From: SB21 sp964535295
GTDB lineage: Bacteria; CLD3; SB21
NCBI GenBank assembly: GCA_964535295.1
Contig: CAZHUW010000031.1
Coordinates: 1 to 23,449, forward strand
Direction of reading: 5' to 3'
Length of the DNA: 23,449 nt
The notes below the pieces were generated by a model. It saw only the letters and a list, made by a program, of their open reading frames with translations, searched no databases and had not been told where the DNA came from. Shown piece by piece: positions 8,081 through 15,094 of this stretch. The position numbers and the translations under genes were made by a program. Each line of letters begins with the position of its first letter. Within the stretch, counting starts at the first letter, position 1.

Positions 8081-9274
8081 TTAAATAATACCTTGTTGCC
8101 TGAATATATTTATGTCTTCCCGTGAATAACCGGCGCCTGCAAGGATCTCCTCCGTATGCTCCGAAAGTCTTGGCGGCGGCGTTTCTACGGTTCCAGTATC
8201 TTTCTCAAATTTGGCGGTAAGATTAAACAGCTTAAGTTCACCGATCCCGTCTGCCGTCACCGTCTCGATGGTTCTCCGGTGTTTGACCTGCGGCGCGTCA
8301 AGGGCATCGGCCAGCGATAATATTTCGCCCGACGGCACGCCCCGTTTGTTCAATATCTTTACCCAATGCGCGGTCGTGTTGTGTTTTAATTTTTCCTCGA
8401 TCAGCGGCGTAAGGTCTTTCCGGTTCTTCTTACGCGCATCCCTCTTCTGGAATCGCGGATCGGATTTCAATTCCGTTAATCCGAGTTCGTCTGCAACTGC
8501 TTCCCATTGTTCCTGTTTATTCGCCGCGATATTAATGCTCCCGTCTTTGGTGGCAAATGTCCCGGACGGCGCTGCGGTCATGTTATCGTTACCAAGCAGT
8601 ACTGGCGGCTGATGCCCGATCAGAAGATTGGCCGCAACCCAGCCCATCAGCGGCATGATGGAATCGAGGAGCGCGATATCAATGAACTGTCCTTCGCCCA
8701 TGCGTTCACGTGAGAATAATGCCGCCATGATCGCAAACGCCGCATTGAGCCCGCCAACCGTATCGCACACAGGAAATCCGCAGCGCAGCGGGTTCAATCT
8801 CTCATCCCCGTTGATCGCCATGATCCCGCTCAGGCCCTGAATGATCTGGTCGTACGCCGGCTTCATCGCGTCCGGGCCGGTCTGTCCGAATCCGGAGATC
8901 GCGCAAAAAACGATCTTCGAATTGATCTTTTTCAACTCCTTGTATCCGATCCCGAGTCGATCCATGACCCCCGGCCGGAAATTCTCAACCACCACGTCCG
9001 CAGTCTTAACCAGTTTTAAAAATATCTCTTTGGCTTTTTCTTCTTTCAGATTGAGGGTAACGGATTTCTTATTGGCATTCTGCGCAAGAAAACTGGTGCC
9101 CATAAGTTTCTCGTTCAGTTCCTGCACATTGCCCAATTTCCGCGCCAGGTCGCCATCCTCCGGATTCTCGATCTTGATAACCTCCGCTCCAAGAAGCGAT
9201 AAATGCAGCGTCGCGAACGGACCGGATAATACATTGGTTAGGTCTAAGACTCGTATGTCTTTCAGTAATTTCAT
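8081..9274 (-). CDS. CaiB/BaiF family (class III) CoA-transferase
   Basis: A family III CoA-transferase of 397 residues, which moves CoA between two carboxylic acids through an aspartyl-CoA thioester. The catalytic Asp is D171 in GFPVCDTVGG. Other family marks are VLDLTNVLSGPFAT near 9-22, GAEVIKIENPEDGD at 29-42, NANKKSVTLNL at 66-76, ENFRPGVMDRLG at 97-108 and ISGFGQTGP at 126-134. The family cannot be divided by substrate from motifs alone. Here it lies between an HMG-CoA-lyase-like gene and leuCD. Chloroflexus has a described pairing of succinyl-CoA:(R)-citramalate CoA-transferase with an HMGL-like citramalyl-CoA lyase, and that is the precedent for suggesting (R)-citramalate or a related diacid. 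The ATG at 9274 has only a weak AGAAG upstream. Confidence 0.9.
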   Translation of the reverse strand: MKLLKDIRVLDLTNVLSGPFATLHLSLLGAEVIKIENPEDGDLARKLGNVQELNEKLMGTSFLAQNANKKSVTLNLKEEKAKEIFLKLVKTADVVVENFRPGVMDRLGIGYKELKKINSKIVFCAISGFGQTGPDAMKPAYDQIIQGLSGIMAINGDERLNPLRCGFPVCDTVGGLNAAFAIMAALFSRERMGEGQFIDIALLDSIMPLMGWVAANLLIGHQPPVLLGNDNMTAAPSGTFATKDGSINIAANKQEQWEAVADELGLTELKSDPRFQKRDARKKNRKDLTPLIEEKLKHNTTAHWVKILNKRGVPSGEILSLADALDAPQVKHRRTIETVTADGIGELKLFNLTAKFEKDTGTVETPPPRLSEHTEEILAGAGYSREDINIFRQQGII

Positions 9275-9310
9275 TCGTAGCTTCTATATTGTTGTAATGA
9301 AAACTAATGC

Positions 9311-9397
9311 AATCCCCCTGTATCCCCCTTTCCAAGAGGGAAAATACCAGGACAATGAACTTTTCAGTTCCCCCTTGAAAAGGGGGTTAGGGGGATT
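9311..9397. repeat. Long imperfect inverted repeat, MITE- or REP-like
   Basis: The left arm (9311-9342) begins AATCCCCCT; the right arm (9368-9397) ends AGGGGGATT and, reverse-complemented, reads AATCCCCCTAACCCCCTTTT before CAAGGGGGAA. The arms match over about 30 bases with one 2-base gap and a few mismatches, around a 25-base centre. The right arm alone can form CCCCTT/AAGGGG, so it could act as a terminator. Similar C-tract/G-tract palindromes occur as dispersed intergenic repeats in diverse bacterial genomes. It occupies most of the gap between the lyase and CoA-transferase genes. Confidence 0.72.
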
Positions 9398-9404
9398 AAG
9401 TGAT

Positions 9405-10343
9405 TCATGACTTTTCTAATGACAATCGTTTTAATTCCTTATTTCCTATCGGCCCCGTTTTATAAACCGTTCCCGGCATGTCCCGTTTAAAATAAGCCGC
9501 TGCATCATTGGCCAAGCCGATAAGCGTATCAAGTTTGATATCCGGCCTCAAATTCATTCTCTGAACCATGTGCACGAGATCCTCGGTGCAGACATTGCCG
9601 CCCGCGATCGCCGTAAAAGGACATCCGCCCAATCCGGCAAAGGAAGATTCAAAGAACAGCACACCGACCTTCATCGCGGCATAACAATTGGCCAAAGCAA
9701 GTCCGTACGTATTGTGAAAATGACAGGCCAGGTGCACTTTTTCATCGTACGCCCGGATCGTTGAAAAGTAACGTTCCACCTGATCCGGCGTCGCGTGACC
9801 CGCCGTATCAGCCAGGCTGATCGTGGTTAAACCGGCTTCGAGGAACCGCTGGACAATGCCCATCACTTTCTCCATCGGTACCGGCCCCTCATAGCCGCAG
9901 CCGAAAGCCGATTGCACCGACACCTGAACTTTTTTCTTTTCCTGCATAGCCAGTTTGGCCATGTTGATAATACGCGTCGTGGCATCGGCGATGGTCATAC
10001 CGGTATTCTTCCGGCTGTGTGTTTCACTCGCCGAGACGCCCATACAGAACATATCCACACCGGCAGCTAGACCTCTCTCAAGCCCTTTTTCATTGAGTAC
10101 CAGACAGGAAAGCACGGTCCGATCCGGTTTGTTTTCCGGAAGCATAAAATGTTTGAAGAGCGCGTCGGTATCCGCCATCTGGGGAACTTTCGTGGGGTGT
10201 ACAAAGGATCCGACCTGAATCATATCCATTCCGGCCTGTATCATCCCTTCAATCCATTTTATTTTTTGTTCTGTCGGAACTACCTGTTTTTCCATCTGCA
10301 GCCCGTCTCTCGCTCCGACATCATGTAACAGGATCTGGCTCAA
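9405..10343 (-). CDS. HMG-CoA lyase-like enzyme (possible (R)-citramalyl-CoA lyase)
   Basis: A TIM-barrel enzyme of the HMG-CoA lyase family, 312 residues, which cleaves 3-hydroxy-3-methyl acyl-CoA thioesters. Conserved positions against human HMGCL are R12/D13 (GARDGLQ), D179 (SLADTAGHATP), the metal histidines H208 and H210 (CHFHNTYG), the loop cysteine C241 (GLGGCPF) and N250 (AGGN). The position of human Glu72 (IETTSFV in HMGCL) is Q43 here (IQVGSFV), and the Asp after the HxH pair is Asn. These changes, and the adjoining CoA-transferase and leuCD, fit (R)-citramalyl-CoA (acetyl-CoA plus pyruvate) at least as well as HMG-CoA. The start is a TTG at 10343: an in-frame stop lies only nine codons upstream and no ATG precedes the conserved HDVGARDGLQ. 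No good ribosome site is visible. Confidence 0.85.
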   Translation of the reverse strand: MSQILLHDVGARDGLQMEKQVVPTEQKIKWIEGMIQAGMDMIQVGSFVHPTKVPQMADTDALFKHFMLPENKPDRTVLSCLVLNEKGLERGLAAGVDMFCMGVSASETHSRKNTGMTIADATTRIINMAKLAMQEKKKVQVSVQSAFGCGYEGPVPMEKVMGIVQRFLEAGLTTISLADTAGHATPDQVERYFSTIRAYDEKVHLACHFHNTYGLALANCYAAMKVGVLFFESSFAGLGGCPFTAIAGGNVCTEDLVHMVQRMNLRPDIKLDTLIGLANDAAAYFKRDMPGTVYKTGPIGNKELKRLSLEKS

Positions 10344-10370
10344 TTTTTTTGTATCTAAGTTAATTGTTTA

Positions 10371-10435
10371 TGTCACTTCGAGTGAGCAAGTCGAACGAGA
10401 AGTGACACTAATCAGTTCTCGTTTCACTCGAACTG
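10371..10435. repeat. REP-like palindromic repeat pair
   Basis: The sequence TGTCACTTC (10371-10379) pairs with GAAGTGACA (10399-10407) around an inner segment rich in TCGA. A second, smaller palindrome CAGTTC/GAACTG (10413-10418 with 10430-10435) follows at once. Its centre, TCTCGTTTCACTCG, is a degenerate reverse-complement of part of the first unit. The unit resembles the dispersed GTCA-TTTCGAG type palindromes common in intergenic regions of FCB-group genomes. It lies between the dehydrogenase and lyase genes and may form a hairpin in their mRNA. Confidence 0.65.
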
Positions 10436-10452
10436 TGCGTTTTTACCAAAAT

Positions 10453-11571
10453 TTACAACTTCTGCGCAACCGCATTGGCAATATCCAATGTTTTGGCGTT
10501 CCCGCCCATGTCGTAGGTGCGAACTTTCCCTTCACGAATCACATCCGCAGTTGCTTTTTCTAATTTATCGCCCATCTCCGTTTCGCCGAGCCAATCGAGC
10601 ATCATCTTCGCCGCCAGGATCGTGGCGATCGGATTAACTTTATACATACCGGCATATTTTGGAGCGGAACCGTGGCTGGGTTCGAATACGGCCAGCTTCT
10701 CGCCGATATTTCCCGAACAACCGAAACCAAGTCCTCCGACCAATTGCGCCGCAAGATCGGAGATCACATCGCCGTAAAGATTGGGCGCGACGAGCACATC
10801 GTAACTCAACGGATTCTTCAAAAGCCACATGGTCATTGCATCGATATTGGCATCGTCCATTTGGATCTCCGGATATTCCTTCGCAACCGATTTGGCAATG
10901 TCAAAGAACATACCGTCCGTTGCGCGCACAACATTGGCTTTGTGAACAACCGTAACTTTTTTTCGTTTGAATTTTCGAGCAAATTCGAATGCGGCACGAA
11001 TAATGCGTTCCGACCCTTTTTTTGTATTTATTTTGCACGAAATGGCATATTCATCCGGTTTGAGATTCTTGAACGGCGTAAAATTCTTTGATAAGTTACT
11101 GAGAGCAACCGACAAAGTCGGCGGAACCGGGTTGAACTCAACGCCGGAATAGAGATCTTCCGTGTTTTCCCTGAAGATCACCATGTCGATATTCTCTTTG
11201 AAATTCAACGGATTCCCCGGATATGCTTTGCACGGCCTCAAACAGGTATACAGATCAAATGTTTGGCGCATACGTACGATCGGGGATCGGTAGATAAGGC
11301 CTTTGCCTTTTAGGTCCTTTGCCAGTTCCGCTTCAGCGTCTTTCACGGGTTTTGAGGTGATGGCGCCGAACATAGCCGCATCCACTTCATACAAAAGATC
11401 CACGGTCCTTTGCGGAAGGGCTTCCCCCTCCTGACACCAGAATTCCCAGCCGATATCGCCGTGAATATACTCGGCGTCCAATTTTAATTTATCCAAAACG
11501 ATCTTCGCGGCTTCAAGAACTTCTATTCCTACCCCATCCCCCGGGAGCCACGCAATTTTATATTTAGACAT
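10453..11571 (-). CDS. Isocitrate/isopropylmalate dehydrogenase family; most like NADP isocitrate dehydrogenase
   Basis: A beta-decarboxylating dehydrogenase of 372 residues, which oxidises and decarboxylates a 3-substituted malate. RMRQTFDLYTCLRPC, MVIFRENTEDLYSGVEF, VVHKANVV (catalytic Lys) and NLYGDVISDLAAQLVGG (metal Asp) are all present. RENTEDLYSG and the coenzyme motif HGSAPKYAG (Lys-Tyr, as in E. coli Icd) favour NADP and isocitrate. However, the E. coli substrate motif RSLNVALR reads RSPIVRMR here, so the Asn is a hydrophobic Ile, and the C-terminal YDMGGNAKT resembles isopropylmalate or NAD isocitrate enzymes. The start is the ATG at 11571 with AGGAG about 8 bases upstream; an in-frame ATG at 11592 lacks such a site. 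It heads the run lyase, CoA-transferase, leuCD. It is either Icd for the TCA cycle or a methylmalate-type dehydrogenase. Confidence 0.9.
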   Translation of the reverse strand: MSKYKIAWLPGDGVGIEVLEAAKIVLDKLKLDAEYIHGDIGWEFWCQEGEALPQRTVDLLYEVDAAMFGAITSKPVKDAEAELAKDLKGKGLIYRSPIVRMRQTFDLYTCLRPCKAYPGNPLNFKENIDMVIFRENTEDLYSGVEFNPVPPTLSVALSNLSKNFTPFKNLKPDEYAISCKINTKKGSERIIRAAFEFARKFKRKKVTVVHKANVVRATDGMFFDIAKSVAKEYPEIQMDDANIDAMTMWLLKNPLSYDVLVAPNLYGDVISDLAAQLVGGLGFGCSGNIGEKLAVFEPSHGSAPKYAGMYKVNPIATILAAKMMLDWLGETEMGDKLEKATADVIREGKVRTYDMGGNAKTLDIANAVAQKL

Positions 11572-11646
11572 GATTCTTTCTCCTAATAACAATGTTACTA
11601 ACCATTGTAATTTAATAAAAAAGAATCCCCAAAACGCTGACGTAGG

Positions 11647-11662
11647 TCATGTTTTGACATGA
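11647..11662. promoter_or_regulatory. Candidate operator upstream of the dehydrogenase
   Basis: TCATGT-TTTG-ACATGA is a perfect 6-bp-arm inverted repeat 76-91 bases before the dehydrogenase start. A second overlapping short repeat TGAC-GTAG-GTCA occupies 11638-11649. On the minus strand an AT-rich ATTATTATAAAT adjoins the repeat and could hold a -10 box. Together they suggest a regulated promoter at the head of the carbon-metabolism genes. The regulator is unknown. Confidence 0.35.
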
Positions 11663-11765
11663 TTTATAATAATGTTTTGATCCGTTTGAAAAAGTGAGGC
11701 AGGTTATGGAGTTAATCTGAACACGGGTGGAAAAGTGTTGAAATATTCAATAGTAAGGGAGAAAT

Positions 11766-11787
11766 GGATAGAAGTTACCTTCCATCC
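11766..11787 (-). terminator. Hairpin spanning the mlaF stop codon
   Basis: On the minus strand GGATGGAAG and CTTCTATCC form a 9-bp stem with one G-U pair around a GTAA (GNRA-class) tetraloop; the loop contains the TAA stop of the ATPase gene. No T-run follows, so it is a weak intrinsic terminator at best and may instead protect the mRNA 3' end. Confidence 0.35.
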
Positions 11788-12536
11788 TTCAAAACAGGTT
11801 GTATAGGACCTTCGATATTGCCTTCGATGAATTGGCGAACGACTGGATCGGTGGTAACTTTGAGTTCGTCCGTCGTACCGTGGAAGCGAACCACTCCGTA
11901 ATGCAGCATCGCAACAGAATCGGATATCGTATACACGCTGTGCATATCATGCGTCACCACTATAGATGTAATATTGAGTTCCGTATTAAGGCGAACGATG
12001 AGGTCGTCAATGATCGCGGCCATGATAGGATCAAGGCCGGTGGTAGGTTCGTCATACAAAACATACTGGGGATCCATGGCAAGGGCGCGTGCCAGACTGA
12101 CGCGTTTTTTCATACCGCCGGAAAGCTCGGAAGGCTTGTATCGTTCAATGCCCGGCAATCCGACCATATCCAACAGGCGAGTGATCTTTCCGCCGATCTC
12201 TTTTTCTGTTAATTTTGTATGTTCGCGTAACCCAAGTCCGATATTCTCTTCCACATTCATCGAATCGAACAACGCCCCGTTCTGGAACACAAGACCCATT
12301 TTCTTTCGTGTCGCGAAAAGTTCGTCCAGCGACATGTCGTTCAGATTTTCGCCTTCGACCAGAACTTTGCCTTCATCCGGCCTGAGCAAGGCTACAATGT
12401 GCTTCAGCAGAACGCTTTTGCCGCATCCCGACCGTCCGATGATCGTTGTGATCTTGCCTGTCTCGATATTCAGATCGACGCCGCTGAGGATCTTTTTGTC
12501 GCGGAAAGACTTATGTAATTTACTGATTTGGATCAT
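11775..12536 (-). CDS. mlaF: ABC transporter ATPase, MlaF-like (phospholipid transport)
   Basis: The ATPase of a Mla/MCE-type lipid transporter, 253 residues, acting at the inner face of the cytoplasmic membrane. Walker A is GRSGCGKS at 34-41, the Q-loop is LVFQNGALFDSMNVEENI, the ABC signature is LSGGMKKR, Walker B is VLYDEPTTGLD, and the switch His is in VVTHDM. The QNGALFDSMNVEENI Q-loop and GLDPIMAAIIDDLI are characteristic of the MlaF/Ttg2A subgroup. It lies 55 bases after mlaE on the same strand. No MCE-domain (MlaD) gene follows. The ATG at 12536 lacks an evident ribosome site, and the spacer is an AATGA-rich sequence, so translation may be coupled to mlaE. Confidence 0.93.
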   Translation of the reverse strand: MIQISKLHKSFRDKKILSGVDLNIETGKITTIIGRSGCGKSVLLKHIVALLRPDEGKVLVEGENLNDMSLDELFATRKKMGLVFQNGALFDSMNVEENIGLGLREHTKLTEKEIGGKITRLLDMVGLPGIERYKPSELSGGMKKRVSLARALAMDPQYVLYDEPTTGLDPIMAAIIDDLIVRLNTELNITSIVVTHDMHSVYTISDSVAMLHYGVVRFHGTTDELKVTTDPVVRQFIEGNIEGPIQPVLKDGR

Positions 12537-12591
12537 GAGGAAATTGAGTCATTGAATCATTAATTCATTTCACATTATTCATTGTTCATTG

Positions 12592-13404
12592 CTATAAGAA
12601 GAATATCGACGCAACCACGTAGTCGTTGACCAGGATCGCTGCGGACGATAAGACGAACGCACGGATCGTTGCCTGGCCCACTCCTTCCGCGCCGCCTTCC
12701 GTCGCAAATCCGACGTAACATCCGATCAGCGCCGTAGAACCGCCAAATAGAAGCGCTTTCACAAGGCCTGCAAAAAAATCGCTCAACACCATAAACCGCT
12801 GTACGCTGGCAAGAAAAGCTTCAGGCGCTACGTTCATCGATACATAACCGACGAACATGGAGCCGCCGATGGCGATGAAATCAGCAAAGATAATGAGGAT
12901 CGGAAGCATGATAAGGCCTGCTAAAAGCCGCGGGGTCGCAAGATACCGAATGGGATCGATCGCCAGCGTTTCCAGAGCATCAATTTGCTCGGTTACTTTC
13001 ATCGTCCCAATTTCTGCGGCAATAGAAGCGCCGAATCGCCCCGACAAAACCAAACCCGTAAGAACCGGTGCCAATTCTGTGGTTATGGCGCGGCTCGTGG
13101 CCGATCCGAGGAACATATTGGGAGAACCGAAGCCTTCTAATTGATACCCTGCCTGCACCGCGCTCACCATTCCTGCAAAAGTAGCCGATACGATGACCAG
13201 CGGGATGGAATTGACTCCGACAATGACCATTTGTTCCAGAACAAGTTTGCGGTCGCGGAAGACGTACTGCAGATTTTTCACGGCGAAGAACAAAAGTATC
13301 ATCGACTCGCCCATACCGGAAAAAAAGGTCAGTACTTTCCTTCCGAATTTGTCGATGAGCAGGGCTTCAGCAACGATGATGATCAGATTCTTGAATGAGG
13401 CCAT
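12592..13404 (-). CDS. mlaE: MlaE-like ABC transporter permease
   Basis: The permease partner of MlaF, 270 residues, with about five to six hydrophobic segments in the cytoplasmic membrane. Family marks are the EQMVIVGVNSIPLVIVSATFAGMV region near 57-80, the AITTELAPVLTGLVLSGRFGASIAAEIGTMKVTEQIDALETL coupling region at about 106-147, and SDFFAGLVKALLFGG further on. With the ATPase next to it the transporter moves phospholipids between the inner membrane and an MCE protein. The ATG at 13404 follows AAGAAG about 6 bases upstream. It lies beyond lysS with a decayed gene fragment in the gap, so it may have its own promoter there. Confidence 0.93.
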   Translation of the reverse strand: MASFKNLIIIVAEALLIDKFGRKVLTFFSGMGESMILLFFAVKNLQYVFRDRKLVLEQMVIVGVNSIPLVIVSATFAGMVSAVQAGYQLEGFGSPNMFLGSATSRAITTELAPVLTGLVLSGRFGASIAAEIGTMKVTEQIDALETLAIDPIRYLATPRLLAGLIMLPILIIFADFIAIGGSMFVGYVSMNVAPEAFLASVQRFMVLSDFFAGLVKALLFGGSTALIGCYVGFATEGGAEGVGQATIRAFVLSSAAILVNDYVVASIFFL

Positions 13405-13407
13405 AAT

Positions 13408-13557
13408 TTACTTCTTGCCGCAAAAAAGCGCAAAAGTCACAAAGAAATTATTTTTTGGTTTAATATACTTCACGCCTTGTAATTTACGCGAACCAAAATT
13501 GATTAACAAACCGAATAAAGATTTGCCGGATTCAGAAAATCTAGCAAATCTAAAAAA
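13408..13557 (-). pseudogene. Remnant resembling the C-terminus of a GxxExxY protein
   Basis: Reading the minus strand in the gap between lysS and mlaE gives about 50 codons containing ESGKSLFGLLINFGSRKLQ, then KYIKPKN and a stop at 13408. Intact GxxExxY-family proteins (about 125 residues, a nuclease-fold group of unknown role) end with a stretch such as ATGK-GLLINFG-K-V-KR. Only that tail is visible here. The frame runs back into the lysS 3' end with no start codon or GxxExxY motif, so I read it as the stump of a lost gene. The match is from memory of the family and rests on one short motif. Confidence 0.5.
13519..13551 (-). terminator. Possible weak terminator hairpin after lysS
   Basis: AGATTTGC and GCAAATCT form a perfect 8-bp inverted repeat with a 17-base loop, starting 8 bases after the lysS stop. 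On the minus strand it is followed by a short TTTATT rather than a full T-run, so termination would be inefficient. It falls inside the decayed fragment. Confidence 0.35.
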
Positions 13558-13558
13558 A

Positions 13559-15079
13559 CTACTCCGGGCGCATCGTCGGGAAGAACAATACATCGCGGAT
13601 CGATTCCTGATCGGTCATCATCATGACCAAACGGTCAATTCCGATGCCTTCCCCTGCCGTCGGCGGCATCCCGTATTCAATAGCCCTAAGAAAATCCTCA
13701 TCCAGCATCTGTGCCTCTTCGTCCCCCCGCGCACGCAAACCCATCTGCGCCTCGAACCGCTGGCGCTGGTCGATCGGGTCATTCAATTCGCTGAACGCAT
13801 TGGCCACTTCGCTTCCGAGAATGAACAATTCAAATCTCTCAACGACGCCTTTCTTGGATCGATGCTTCTTTGCCAGAGGGGATATTTCGATCGGCTGTTC
13901 CATAATAAAAACCGGCTGGATCAGATGTTCCTGCACCTTAGCGCTGAATATCTCATCAATGATCTTGCCTCGATCCCATGATTTCTCCAGCGGGATCTCC
14001 ATTTTTCTGCATTCGGCGCGCAAAGCCTCTTCGGCCATTTCCGATACATCCAGGTTCACATATTTTTTTATCGCATCGAACATGCTCAGCCTTTCGTACG
14101 GCGGCGCAAAATTGACCGTATGTCCCATCGTCTGGATCAGTGTGGAGCTGTTAACTTGCTGGCACACAAACGACAACATTTCTTCCGTCAGCGCCATCAG
14201 ATCATAAAAATCCGAGTATGCTTCATAAAATTCCAGCATGGTAAATTCCGGATTATGGAAACGGTCCATGCCTTCATTACGAAATATCTTCGATATCTCA
14301 TACACGCGTTCACATCCCCCGACAATGAGACGTTTCAAATACAGTTCCAATGCGATACGCATGTACAACTTCACATCCAGCGCATTATGGTGCGTCACGA
14401 AAGGCCGCGCGGAAGCTCCGCCGTACAACGGCTGAAGGATCGGGGTTTCCACTTCAAGATAATCCCTTTTATTCAGGAACTGCCGTATCGCCGAAATGAT
14501 CTTACTCCGTTTAACAAAAACGCCCCGCACTTCGGGGTGCATGATCATATCCGCATAACGCTGACGGTAACGGAATTCCTTGTCTTCCACGTCGCTGTAC
14601 CGCTCCACGCTTCCGTCTTCAAGCACCTTCTCCTTGCCCGCGGGCAGATACCGCAGGCTTTTGCAAAGCAGTGTGATCTCTTCGGCCTTGATCGTGATCT
14701 CGCCGGTATGAGTCTTGAAGAGAATGCCCTTGACGCCGATAATATCGCCAAGGTCAAACAATTTACTGAAAGCTTCATACATTTTTTCCCCGAGCGCATC
14801 TTTTCGGGCATAGATCTGTATCTTACCGTGAGGATCAAGAATATGCGCGAACGCGGTCTTTCCTTTACTGCGCAGGGACATGATCCGCCCGCATACCTGC
14901 ACACGAACCGCATCCGGGCTTTCCAGCTGACTGTCGTCTTTTACGCCAAGCGCATCAAACTGCTCCAGCAACTCCTTTGAAAAATACTGCCGCTCGAACT
15001 TATATGGATACGGCTCGATCTCCATCGCGCGCAATTTATCTAATTTTTCCCTCCGGGTCTTGAGTAACTCTTCTTCCAC
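13559..15079 (-). CDS. lysS: Lysyl-tRNA synthetase, class II
   Basis: Charges tRNA-Lys with lysine. The 506-residue protein has the N-terminal OB-fold anticodon domain (about 55-145: RVQVCGRIMSLRSKGKTAFAHI). Class II motif 1 is near 190-215, motif 2 is KIFRNEGMDRFHNPEFTMLEFYEAY at 264-288, and motif 3 is GEGIGIDRLVMM near the C-terminus, ending MRPE. The usual LP...DVE.RYRQRY segment carries a small insertion (AGKEKVLEDGSVERYS). Otherwise the length is standard. The start is a GTG at 15079 with AGAGG about 6 bases upstream; no ATG offers the conserved N-terminus. It lies 15 bases after the preceding lipoprotein-like gene, so it is probably cotranscribed with the methyltransferase group. Confidence 0.97.
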   Translation of the reverse strand: MEEELLKTRREKLDKLRAMEIEPYPYKFERQYFSKELLEQFDALGVKDDSQLESPDAVRVQVCGRIMSLRSKGKTAFAHILDPHGKIQIYARKDALGEKMYEAFSKLFDLGDIIGVKGILFKTHTGEITIKAEEITLLCKSLRYLPAGKEKVLEDGSVERYSDVEDKEFRYRQRYADMIMHPEVRGVFVKRSKIISAIRQFLNKRDYLEVETPILQPLYGGASARPFVTHHNALDVKLYMRIALELYLKRLIVGGCERVYEISKIFRNEGMDRFHNPEFTMLEFYEAYSDFYDLMALTEEMLSFVCQQVNSSTLIQTMGHTVNFAPPYERLSMFDAIKKYVNLDVSEMAEEALRAECRKMEIPLEKSWDRGKIIDEIFSAKVQEHLIQPVFIMEQPIEISPLAKKHRSKKGVVERFELFILGSEVANAFSELNDPIDQRQRFEAQMGLRARGDEEAQMLDEDFLRAIEYGMPPTAGEGIGIDRLVMMMTDQESIRDVLFFPTMRPE

Positions 15080-15094
15080 TAGGATCCTCTCTGA

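Noticed and set aside
9311..9397. CRISPR array or tandem repeat
   Set aside because: There are only two arms and they are inverted, not direct, with no spacer series.
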